From Nitrospirales bacterium (GTDB lineage: Bacteria > Nitrospirota > Nitrospiria > Nitrospirales > UBA8639), in the NCBI GenBank assembly GCA_029261235.1, contig JAJDBS010000149.1:1-37585 (forward strand): a stretch of DNA of 37,585 bases. The letters run 5' to 3'. The notes below the pieces were generated by a model, which did not search any database, was not told the origin of the DNA, and saw nothing but the letters and a program-made list of their open reading frames with translations. The translations under genes were made by a program, and so were the position numbers. Below, one piece after another: positions 10,085 to 17,675 of the stretch; within the stretch, counting starts at the first letter, position 1, and every line of letters begins with the position of its first letter.

Positions 10085-10101
10085 CGTAGACAGAGTCTAC
10101 G
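10085..10101 (+). terminator. Short hairpin after WD40 gene
   Basis: CGTAGAC, loop AGA, GTCTACG: a perfect 7-bp stem starting three bases past the TAA. There is no T-run behind it, so termination would be weak or the hairpin may only stabilise the transcript end. Confidence 0.3.
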
Positions 10102-10155
10102 ATGAGGCAGAAAACGCGTCGCTGATGCAACCTCCTGACATTCGCACATAAAACA

Positions 10156-10266
10156 TGTTGAAAAAATCCACCAGCAACGTTCTCCAAATTTTCCATCCTC
10201 GCGTATAGAGATTTACGTTCTGCGCGTCAAAATGACTGTGGCCTGGCTGGACGGATTTATTGACCA
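10156..10266. repeat. Degenerate copy of a ~112-bp palindromic (MITE/REP-like) element
   Basis: The left end TGTTGAAAAAATCCACCAGC is partly complementary to the right end GGCTGGACGGATTTATTGACCA, and the whole is about 111 bp. The first 14 bases, TGTTGAAAAAATCC, are identical to the reverse complement of the right end of the copy at 21022-21134, and GCCTGGCTGGACG matches that copy's other arm. The middle has diverged. The ends resemble a repeat I associate with Nitrospira chromosomes. Confidence 0.55.
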
Positions 10267-10583
10267 ATGCCTCCAGCAAATCATGCCAGTTCCCTCTGAT
10301 CAATATACGGGCCATTGGAATGAGAGATCCCACAGTCCAATGATAGAACGAAGTCAGTATTTCAATAGTGAAAAAGTTTGGAAGGTTTTTAGAGGAGTGG
10401 AATCGGCGAGACGCCTGGGTCTACTTTGCTCAACATTAGATAGGAACTGAAGCTAAAAATCTTAGACGCGATTTCTGCAGCTACACTGAACATCTCTGTA
10501 CAGACGTCAGACCACCTAAACTCTTCAGCGAGAAAAAATCAGTAGTTTATAGATTGTTCCACTGGGTATAGTCCATCATTTCT

Positions 10584-10628
10584 CGTTGGGAAAGTTAGAA
10601 ATACGTTTATGTACGATCATTCCCAACG
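10584..10628 (-). terminator. Inverted repeat downstream of the FecR gene
   Basis: CGTTGGGAA (10584-10592) and TTCCCAACG (10620-10628) form perfect 9-bp arms around 27 bases, directly after the minus-strand stop at 10637. No clear T-run follows, so the call as a terminator is tentative. Confidence 0.3.
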
Positions 10629-10636
10629 TATTGCTC

Positions 10637-13384
10637 TTATTGAATTTGAATAGAGCCTCCAGGGGCGACCGACAAGATGGCTGCATCCTGTCCAACATTC
10701 AGGGCATTCACACTCCCATCAGAAAACGTACCGAGATCGACGAATGGATTGAACCCATTAGGCGCTGAAAAATCAGCTGGACTTCCCGCAACCTGCCATC
10801 CAGGATTAGCAAAGGGGGCAAAACACCCGCCGCCTGCACAGAGAGAATTCGTGACATTCACGACATTCGTTCCTGTACCAAAATCAACTAAGGCCCCATT
10901 CGTTAGAGAAAATATTGACCCTGCCCCGACATTCACAAACGTTCCACCAACAAGAGTCAAGGTACTGTTACCTTGTACAGATAGAAGATTGCCAATTACA
11001 TTAAGTTGAGCCCCACCGGTCACATTGAACAAATTCCCATTCACCATTAAGGAACTAGCATTTAGACTCACTAGCCCATCACCAGGCACTAACGAAGCCT
11101 CTAGCCGTGCATTTTGACCAGCCACTCTCCCAAAATCTGACGCAGTCGTCACACTACTACGAATCATGGCGATCAAAGGAGACGATGCCTCGAGAAGAGA
11201 TTGCAGTGCTTGCTCCATCACATTAGATTGGCCTTGTGGGGCCGTTGACCCAACCATGACTCCTGTCGTCACTTCAGCGCTCCCGTCAATCACTTCAATA
11301 ATGGGAGCAACATCACTTCGAAGGATATCAACGCCAGTACTATCTGTTCCAATAACTGACGATGTCACAGGCCCCCGTAACGTTCCGTCCAAAACAGCAA
11401 GTAACGCAGTCGTCAACGTATCACTCGCCCCTTGAATATTGCTGCCTTCTAGAATACCCAGAATACGGTCTTCGACATTCACCAACGCAGGCTCCCCCAA
11501 TTCTCCCAAGATAGAAACAGCCGCTCCTTGTATAGCTTGGCCAAGCCTCGGAGCTAACCCTAAAAAACTCGCATTCGTTTTTTCCTGGAGAGCAAGCTTC
11601 ACTTGTGTGTTCCCGAGAACAACACCTTTCTTCAAAGTGACGACCCGATTATCCCCAGGCGTAGGATCAAGCGACGAAGCGCTACGAACCTGAATCGATG
11701 CATCAACCCCTGCACCGGCTTCCGGTTTTGGGTCAGGTGTTTCAAGTCCACCCAACCCTGCAGCCAATATAATTTCATAACAGGAGCCTGGAGAGACAAG
11801 ACAAGGAAACTCGGCATTCGCCTCAGGCAACGCGGCTAAGATATTTTCGGGATCCAAGGGTTGTCTAGCGAATTGGGTTAAGTGCTCAAGTTGGTTCAAT
11901 CGGCCCGGAGCGCGAGTATTCACACTGTCTGTCCCTAGTTGAACATCAGAATTTTTCACCTGTTCAAAATCTGGGAAAGTAAACTGAAACGCACCAAATT
12001 CTAATGGTAATTTTTGGTTGGAAGGACTCCGGAGTCCATTAGGACTAAGATTCGTCACAACTAAAGAATTCTGCGGTGCTTTGCCCAAATGCGGTGCTGT
12101 GGCTAATAGTCCGCTATCAGCGAGAAGCAATTCTTTGTCAGCAGTAAAGTCTCCTTTGACGAATGTGAGCGACCCCCAACCACCGGGCATTTCCACACCT
12201 GGTACCAACAGAGCTTGCTGTTGGATATTCCCCGATAGCAAACCAGGAGGAGGGCTGTCACGAGAAGGGAAAATGCCAACGAGAGGTGGCTCAACTCGAA
12301 CACCGGGCGTGGGCATCCCGCCAATTGGACCTCCTGGTCCACCACCGGGATCTGGCGGTGTGCCCGGATCTGGCGGCGTGCCGGGATCTGGTGGTATGCC
12401 AGCTATAGGATCTACCCCAGTTGTCGGCAAGATCGTACCGCTAAAATTCTGAGCTCCTGGTTCCATACCATCAGTTGAAGCAGCAAGCGAAATTCCAGTG
12501 ATTGCTAAGACAACTTGTTCATCCACCTCTGGGGTTTTCGAATCTGCACCTACCAGCGCTTTTTCCAAAGCTAACGCCAGTCCAACCTGTGTCGTCTTCA
12601 CCTCTTTTTGTATGGCTTCTGGAATGTCACAATGTGACCCCACAGCACAGATAGCCCGCCAATCAGCAATCTGATATTCATCACCAATTGCACGGAGTGA
12701 TCCGTTTAAAAAACCAACACATTGTCCAGCTGGGACTTCTTTGTGTTGGCGAATACCCGCCTGTAATCCTGGGAAGTCTAGCTCCAGCGTCCCTTCTTTC
12801 GCACAAAATGTTTCTAACAGCGCCACCTTACTAGATTGATGTGATTGAGCCCGAAGACGCGTCAGAATCAAATAGCCATCTCTGGGAATATCGTTGCTCA
12901 CCGTATCACCTAACGTCGGCTGGACATCCGCCGTAATCAGCCCACCATCTGTCGTCGCACGAATATTGGGGGTGGAAACCGTGACGGAAGTTGGCGTTGT
13001 GCCTTTCATTGGCAGAGACCATTCCAAGGCTCCTACTTGCAAATTCACAGACAGGCGACCATCGCTCTCCTTGTCTAATATGGCCTCAGAATATTCTTGG
13101 ACCGTGAGAAGCCCTTGGTTCTCCACTAACAGTTCGGCTATAGATTCTTCCTCTGTGGTAATAACATCACCTGCCTCGAGAGAAGACTTATACTCTGGGG
13201 CATAACCGAGACGGTCATTGGTTTTCGGAGTGATGGTCACAATGCCGCGCAACCCTGCGATACGTGCCTGGCTATATGTACCCTCTTGGGCAAACGCTTC
13301 GGCTGCCTGCAGCACCACGATCCATGATGGTCCGATAATCTGGAGCATGACCAAGGTGCTAAAAAGGATTTTTTGAATAATCAT
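10637..13384 (-). CDS. Secreted FecR-domain protein with Pro-rich linker and beta-helix-like C-terminus
   Basis: A 915-residue exported protein. A signal peptide ends near AEAFAQ (residues about 28-33). Residues about 40-170 match the FecR domain pattern: GDVITTEEESIAELLV, a SVNLQVGALEWSLP strand pair, then VSTPNIRATT. Here FecR is not next to a sigma factor or TonB receptor, so classical iron signalling is unlikely. A Pro/Gly linker with PPDPGT repeats follows. The C-terminal third is rich in Gly/Asn/Val/Ser and has repeating short strands (GNLLSVQGNSTLTLVGG, VDFGTGTNVVNVTN), suggesting a beta-solenoid surface domain. Similar FecR proteins often accompany TPR-barrel proteins such as the one at 15076. 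The ribosome-binding site is weak (TAAGAAAAA). Export and surface location are inferred. Confidence 0.82.
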   Translation of the reverse strand: MIIQKILFSTLVMLQIIGPSWIVVLQAAEAFAQEGTYSQARIAGLRGIVTITPKTNDRLGYAPEYKSSLEAGDVITTEEESIAELLVENQGLLTVQEYSEAILDKESDGRLSVNLQVGALEWSLPMKGTTPTSVTVSTPNIRATTDGGLITADVQPTLGDTVSNDIPRDGYLILTRLRAQSHQSSKVALLETFCAKEGTLELDFPGLQAGIRQHKEVPAGQCVGFLNGSLRAIGDEYQIADWRAICAVGSHCDIPEAIQKEVKTTQVGLALALEKALVGADSKTPEVDEQVVLAITGISLAASTDGMEPGAQNFSGTILPTTGVDPIAGIPPDPGTPPDPGTPPDPGGGPGGPIGGMPTPGVRVEPPLVGIFPSRDSPPPGLLSGNIQQQALLVPGVEMPGGWGSLTFVKGDFTADKELLLADSGLLATAPHLGKAPQNSLVVTNLSPNGLRSPSNQKLPLEFGAFQFTFPDFEQVKNSDVQLGTDSVNTRAPGRLNQLEHLTQFARQPLDPENILAALPEANAEFPCLVSPGSCYEIILAAGLGGLETPDPKPEAGAGVDASIQVRSASSLDPTPGDNRVVTLKKGVVLGNTQVKLALQEKTNASFLGLAPRLGQAIQGAAVSILGELGEPALVNVEDRILGILEGSNIQGASDTLTTALLAVLDGTLRGPVTSSVIGTDSTGVDILRSDVAPIIEVIDGSAEVTTGVMVGSTAPQGQSNVMEQALQSLLEASSPLIAMIRSSVTTASDFGRVAGQNARLEASLVPGDGLVSLNASSLMVNGNLFNVTGGAQLNVIGNLLSVQGNSTLTLVGGTFVNVGAGSIFSLTNGALVDFGTGTNVVNVTNSLCAGGGCFAPFANPGWQVAGSPADFSAPNGFNPFVDLGTFSDGSVNALNVGQDAAILSVAPGGSIQIQ
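12345..12398 (-). repeat. Three 18-bp tandem repeats encoding PPDPGT units
   Basis: Three imperfect 18-bp units (12345-12362, 12363-12380, 12381-12398) inside the FecR gene, differing by one to three bases, encode the PPDPG-type linker. The unit length is a multiple of three, so copy-number change would lengthen or shorten the linker without a frameshift. Confidence 0.85.
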
Positions 13385-13855
13385 TTTTTCTTAGCTGATG
13401 GGTGATTTCTATGTGCGTTCCTATCGACCAAGACCTGTTCTCAGCATATCATAAGCATTCATGGCTTACCCTGGGAGTTTCTATCAAATTTGTAAACTTC
13501 ATGTCTATTACGCGAAAGTGGTACACAAACGCAGCTCAAGATGATCACATGACGTCTTTTTCCTGCCCCTTTCCTCCCCTTTCCTCGAATTTCCAAAGCA
13601 ACTGACTCGTTATGTCATGATGCTAGACAACTAGCAGATCAGCACCTAACGACAACTACGCATTCCATGAAATACAACTAAGGCTCAGCTCTAATTTCTT
13701 CCCATCGCTCCCGACGCGGCAGCAGACCACATCAATTCTTCTCTCGTTCATACCGAAAAAGCTCAGCATGTGGGGAGTGCCTTAACCGCGGCCTCATGCA
13801 TTAACAATATCGAAGCGCCGTTTTTATGACTAGAATCAATGAGTTCGTTGAGGAA
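13385..13855. other. Divergent intergenic region, no feature recognised
   Basis: About 470 bases lie between the divergent FecR and lipoprotein genes and should carry both promoters. I see no convincing -35/-10 pair, only pyrimidine-rich DNA with a duplicated CCCCTTTCCT near 13565-13585. A 67-codon frame here looks non-coding. Confidence 0.4.
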
Positions 13856-14194
13856 ATGTTAAAAAAACTGCTGATCGTCGCAGGACTTTGTCTCGGTGTG
13901 GTCTCTATGGTCGGGTGCTCTCAACACGGCCGGTATATGGAAACCCATGACATTGTTCACCTCAATGTGGTCTTTTTAGATGACAAGAGCATACAAGACA
14001 TGTGGAAATCCAAGACGGGACAACCTGGTACGCAATTTCAACCATGGCTGCGGGGGGATATGGCTTCAATCAAAACAGTCCGGGGATTTTATGATTTTTC
14101 GACAGAAACCCTTTACTGTCCAAAATGGAATTTTGAAGTCTGTGGGCACGAACTCCATCACGCGGCGTTGGGGCACTTTCATCCCAACCACTAA
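13856..14194 (+). CDS. Small lipoprotein with HExxH motif
   Basis: A 112-residue protein starting MLKKLLIVAGLCLG with a lipobox-like VGC, so probably a lipoprotein anchored through the Cys near residue 21. The frame is open 10 codons further upstream to an ATG at 13826. ATG at 13856 is preferred because it gives a normal signal peptide and has TGAGGAA just before it, although the spacing is short. The C-terminus has CGHELHHAALGHFHPNH: HELHH fits the zinc-metalloprotease HExxH pattern (H98, E99, H102), with further His residues as possible ligands. It is very short for an active peptidase, so metal binding without proteolysis is also possible. I recognise no named family. Confidence 0.7.
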   Translation: MLKKLLIVAGLCLGVVSMVGCSQHGRYMETHDIVHLNVVFLDDKSIQDMWKSKTGQPGTQFQPWLRGDMASIKTVRGFYDFSTETLYCPKWNFEVCGHELHHAALGHFHPNH

Positions 14195-14235
14195 ACGCTA
14201 CCGATTACATCTTATTCTTCACGTTCCTCACACCC

Positions 14236-14772
14236 TTAGGGTTCCGTAGCAGAATCATTGCGTTCTTCATTGAGAAACGGTTTCAACTGATCATACGATT
14301 GACGGAGTAAAATCGCATCGTGATCCCACGCTTCCATGAACAGAGCCAATCGAGCCTTTTCATACATGCCAGGCATCCAAGCCATCGCAAAGAGATTTCC
14401 CTCGTCTGACCAATACACTTGCATCACGGACAATTGCTTACCCAAGGCATTCGTCACGAGATAGCGTGAGCCTACATCCGAATGCGGTGATTTCCCTGGG
14501 AATCCTGTTTGCATACGAATGCCTCCGAAAGCATAGGTGACATACACATGTATCTTGGAAGGATGTTTGGCCCGAATACCAGCGTCGACTTGATCACATT
14601 CATAGCCTAAAAACTCTAAGTGTTCGATGATCGCCTCTTTGGGAGGGGAAGACTCAGCATAGCCCCACGAATACGTGAGCAGACAGAGGAGGCTGCCACA
14701 TACAGCAACCAACCATCTCCCCTCTCCACCAGAATGACACCATCGACTTCCCCGCTCCGTCTGATTCACCAT
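14236..14772 (-). CDS. Secreted hypothetical protein, possibly YbjN-like
   Basis: A 178-residue protein. The frame is open to 14868, but ATG at 14772 is chosen because GGGAG lies seven bases upstream and the protein then begins MVNQTERGSRW, followed by a hydrophobic segment (WLVAVCGSLLCLLTYSWGYA) that acts as a signal peptide or anchor. The mature part has an alpha/beta pattern: a first helix EAIIEHLEFLGYECD, strands KIHVYVTYAF and GSRYLVTNALG, a strand with NLFAMAWM, and a terminal helix LLRQSYDQLKPFLNEE. This resembles the YbjN/type III chaperone-like fold, but no diagnostic motif confirms it. It converges on the HExxH lipoprotein gene with a 41-bp gap. Confidence 0.7.
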   Translation of the reverse strand: MVNQTERGSRWCHSGGEGRWLVAVCGSLLCLLTYSWGYAESSPPKEAIIEHLEFLGYECDQVDAGIRAKHPSKIHVYVTYAFGGIRMQTGFPGKSPHSDVGSRYLVTNALGKQLSVMQVYWSDEGNLFAMAWMPGMYEKARLALFMEAWDHDAILLRQSYDQLKPFLNEERNDSATEP

Positions 14773-15075
14773 CGACTCACTCCCTTTCATTGCCCATTTG
14801 ACAATCTTGTACGTTATCTTCTTATGAAATAGAAATGAGCCACGATACAGATATCTTCCAAATTTCACTCACAACCCAAAGCAATCATGATGTCGCATTT
14901 CGAGTCAATTCAAATTGACCAATGCCCTGATTCTTTCTAAACGCTTGCTCTTATTGTAGGCGCCGTTCTAACCTGATGTAAATTTTTCTATTGGGCTTCC
15001 CCCCAATACTCATATTTATCCAAATCATCAGATGACAATCATTTTAAAAATCCCACTTCTCGAATAGGACCTGAT
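14773..15075. other. Divergent spacer, no feature recognised
   Basis: About 300 bases between the YbjN-like gene and the TPR-barrel gene, presumably holding two promoters. Apart from the ribosome-binding sites at each edge I see nothing that I can support. Confidence 0.4.
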
Positions 15076-16743
15076 ATGCGTAACCATAGTCTTCATCTTC
15101 AAAAATTTTCTTGCTTGTTCCTTACAATTATTGTGTTTACGGCGGGGAGTTGGAGTACACCAGCTGCATGGGGCCAACGAGCAGATGCCAATGTTCTCGC
15201 AGCCAATGCAGCCATTGCCTATGACGACAAACAATACAATGAGGCTATGGCTCTGTTAGATCAAGCGCTCGCGCTAGATCCACAACACGAGCGGAGCTTG
15301 TTCTATAAAGGTGTGGTCCACCTCGCGCAAAAAAGACCAGAAATCGCCATTGGATATTTGGAAACCGTCCATCGACTGCGACCGGCCGACTTAGACATCA
15401 AAAAACACCTAGGCATTGCTCATTTCGCAGTCGGAGATTATGACCGCGCCAAACCATTCCTGGACGAAGTGTACAAACAAAACCCTGACGGAGAAAACAT
15501 CGGTTATTATGTTGGATTTCTCCGGTATCGTGACAAACAATATGCGCAAGCCGTCGACGCCTTTGAACAAAACCAAAGTCCTGATCCTGACATGCAGCAA
15601 TTGAACGGGTTTTATCAGGGACTCGCACTCGGGGTCTTAGGGTTACCAAACGAAGCTCTTCGTGAATTGGAGCAAGTACAACGAACGCAAACAATTTCTC
15701 CCCTCACGCAAGCCTCTATCCGTATTCGGGAAGCCCTTTCAGCAGAACAAGAGTCCAACACACAAAAACGGTTTCGACTTCAAATCAGTGCTGGAGGATT
15801 CTATGACGACAATGTGAGAATTAATCCTGACTCTGTTGGTGACATTCCTTTCACGACCAACAACCCCAACCCCCTGATCAAGACGTTACAAAGACGGGAT
15901 GCGGCGGCGTATGGGGCACTCGGTTCCTTACGAGCAGACTATTCTTTCTTGCGGCAAGGGCCATTTGAAGCCACTGCCACCTATTCATTTTTCCAAACCC
16001 TGTATGGTGAGGATTTCGATGAATTTAATATACAAGACCATTTAGTCGGGTTGTCAGGCTTCTACCGAAACGTGATCGCCGATCTCCCCTTTCAACTTGG
16101 CGCGCAATATACCTATGACTATTTATTCTTAGGCTCCGACGGGTTCTTGGCTCGTCATACACCGACAACGAGTGCCACCCTCATTGGGCCGACATTCACG
16201 GTACCTGGCGTTGGGACTGTCGGGAATATCACGACTGCACTGTACCGTTACCAGGTTCAAACATTTTTCCGGGAGGTCGGGAACGATGATGTTCGATTTA
16301 GAGGAGAGCTTCGTGACGGATACAACAACACTATTGGCCTGATGCATGCTTTTCGTCTAGCGAGCGACAAGCTCTTGTTACGAATTGGCTATCAGTATGA
16401 CAACGAAAGCACTGAGGGTGCGGCGTTTTCTTATCGGGGGCATCGACTTCTATCAGGCGCTCAGCTTCAACTTCCTTGGGGAAACATGAGCTTGCGCTAC
16501 GACTATGATGTCCATTGGCGCAATTACAAAAATAGACAAACCACGGTCTTCTTCACAAACCGGAATGGGCGACTTATCAAGCGGGATGACCGGCAGCAGA
16601 CCCATCTTGTTCAATTGACAAAACCCCTCCCAAACAATTTCTCACTCACCGCGCAATACCAAGGAATTCGTAGCAAATCAGATATTCCCTTATACGATTA
16701 CCAAAAAAATTCCTATACGATTATTCTCACCTGGACTTACTAG
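15076..16743 (+). CDS. TPR-repeat outer-membrane beta-barrel protein
   Basis: A 555-residue exported protein. A signal peptide ends near AAWGQ (about residue 34). Residues about 40-225 carry tandem TPR motifs (NAAIAYDDKQYNEAMALLDQ, then RSLFYKGVVHLAQKRPEIAI, HLGIAHFAVGDYDRAKPFLD). From about residue 230 to the end, alternating aromatic strands (RLQISAGGFYDDNVRI, ATATYSFFQTLYGED, LSLRYDYDV-like) finish with YTIILTWTY, a typical outer-membrane barrel C-terminus. A periplasmic TPR domain plus C-terminal barrel is the plan of Slam-type surface-lipoprotein translocators and some polysaccharide porins. Whether it exports the nearby FecR protein is only a guess. AGGA six bases before the ATG supports the start. 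Confidence 0.85.
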   Translation: MRNHSLHLQKFSCLFLTIIVFTAGSWSTPAAWGQRADANVLAANAAIAYDDKQYNEAMALLDQALALDPQHERSLFYKGVVHLAQKRPEIAIGYLETVHRLRPADLDIKKHLGIAHFAVGDYDRAKPFLDEVYKQNPDGENIGYYVGFLRYRDKQYAQAVDAFEQNQSPDPDMQQLNGFYQGLALGVLGLPNEALRELEQVQRTQTISPLTQASIRIREALSAEQESNTQKRFRLQISAGGFYDDNVRINPDSVGDIPFTTNNPNPLIKTLQRRDAAAYGALGSLRADYSFLRQGPFEATATYSFFQTLYGEDFDEFNIQDHLVGLSGFYRNVIADLPFQLGAQYTYDYLFLGSDGFLARHTPTTSATLIGPTFTVPGVGTVGNITTALYRYQVQTFFREVGNDDVRFRGELRDGYNNTIGLMHAFRLASDKLLLRIGYQYDNESTEGAAFSYRGHRLLSGAQLQLPWGNMSLRYDYDVHWRNYKNRQTTVFFTNRNGRLIKRDDRQQTHLVQLTKPLPNNFSLTAQYQGIRSKSDIPLYDYQKNSYTIILTWTY

Positions 16744-16751
16744 TTTCTGCC

Positions 16752-16795
16752 GAGAGACCACTGGTGAATGACCCAATGATTCCCAGTGGCCTCTC
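16752..16795. terminator. Hairpin after TPR-barrel gene
   Basis: GAGAGACCACTGG pairs with CCAGTGGCCTCTC (one A/C mismatch) around an 18-base loop, eight bases past the TAG. It has no T-run of its own; a better intrinsic terminator for the same strand lies at 17012-17046. Confidence 0.5.
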
Positions 16796-17006
16796 TCAGT
16801 GCTTCACCGTTCAAAATCATTTTTTCCAGAAGGCCACAAGTTGTCTGCATTGGCATTGATGACACGCAACTCAAAATGAAACCTCGGATTCCCTGCTCAT
16901 TCATCACCACCCTCCCAAGCTCACCCTACGCATGACGTAGAATACATTTCCGCTGTGTTAACAGAAGGCAGCTGAGTTATTTAGTATTTTGTCTACTCTT
17001 GCTAGC

Positions 17007-17567
17007 TCAAGGGCCCTCCCTGAAACAGGAGGCCTTTTTCTTTTTTGCTACCCACTGTCCAATAAGCCAACAAGCGACCGGAATTCCAATCCAGACAAGT
17101 TCACTGAGCAGCACTCCAAGCCCCAAAGAGGAGAAAAATGACGTCAGGCCTATGGGAGAAACCGCAATGGGTCTCCAGGGAAAGAAATAGCGCGTAGCAT
17201 CAAATGGCGCAAAGAAGGCCACACCTAAACCACCATCGGTGAACGCATCTAAAAAACCATGCGACAATGTCACCAAGCCAAAATAGACAGCTAATATCCC
17301 ATATTGCGAGCTCCAACGAGGAAGAGACGGAACGGCCAATTTCGGCATCACCAATCCGATGAACACGGCAAACAATATTGAATGAGTCAAACCTCGATGG
17401 CCCCATACGTGTTCATAAGGAATTCCGAACACTAGACCCAACACATCAGCATCCGGAAAAAGACAACACAACACGGTGAGCACCCAAAACCGTGTTGTAG
17501 CCCATGCTGGGTTCAAGGTTTTGCCCATCGCATAGGCAACGGCCATATGTCCAAAAGCTGATGCCAT
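17007..17567 (-). CDS. YdjM-family inner-membrane metal-dependent hydrolase-like protein
   Basis: A 186-residue membrane protein of the YdjM/DUF457 family, often annotated as a metal-dependent hydrolase although no reaction is established. Family hallmarks are FGHMAVAYAMG at the N-terminus, LFPDADVLG near residue 40, the HRGLTHS motif near residue 57, and LSHGFLDAFTDGG near residue 105, which together supply conserved His and Asp in or near four to five membrane segments. AAGGA seven bases before the ATG supports the start. The last codons overlap a terminator acting on the opposite strand, which explains the odd basic, Cys-containing C-terminus KKKKASCFREGP. Confidence 0.9.
   Translation of the reverse strand: MASAFGHMAVAYAMGKTLNPAWATTRFWVLTVLCCLFPDADVLGLVFGIPYEHVWGHRGLTHSILFAVFIGLVMPKLAVPSLPRWSSQYGILAVYFGLVTLSHGFLDAFTDGGLGVAFFAPFDATRYFFPWRPIAVSPIGLTSFFSSLGLGVLLSELVWIGIPVACWLIGQWVAKKKKASCFREGP
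17012..17046 (+). terminator. Rho-independent terminator inside the YdjM gene end
   Basis: On the plus strand GGCC-c-TCC-c-TG, loop AAA, CAGGAGGCC forms a GC-rich stem with two bulged C's, followed at once by TTTTTCTTTTTT. It would stop plus-strand transcripts coming from the TPR-barrel gene and lies wholly within the last codons of the minus-strand YdjM gene. Confidence 0.7.
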
Positions 17568-17675
17568 CCATGTTCCTTTAGCTTAACTTCTTGATATCAT
17601 CTAAAAACAATCACTCACGCAACTGTTCCCAGAATGTTGCAACACTGGATCATCGACTTTTTAATTAGCTAACTC

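Larger units (their letters stand above)
10083..10636. other. Spacer containing a degenerate repeat element and hairpins
   Basis: About 550 bases between convergent genes. It holds a small hairpin right after the WD40 stop, a degraded copy of the 112-bp palindromic repeat, and an inverted repeat next to the FecR gene end. The short frames on both strands here have no recognisable product. Confidence 0.5.

Noticed and set aside
12018-12452. 144-codon frame antisense to the FecR gene
   Set aside because: Its Pro/Gly-rich product mirrors the Pro-rich linker repeats on the opposite strand. No ribosome-binding site or recognisable domain; the FecR gene explains the region.
13402-13605. 67-codon frame between FecR and lipoprotein genes
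   Set aside because: Low-complexity end, no ribosome-binding site, and lies where promoters of divergent genes should be.
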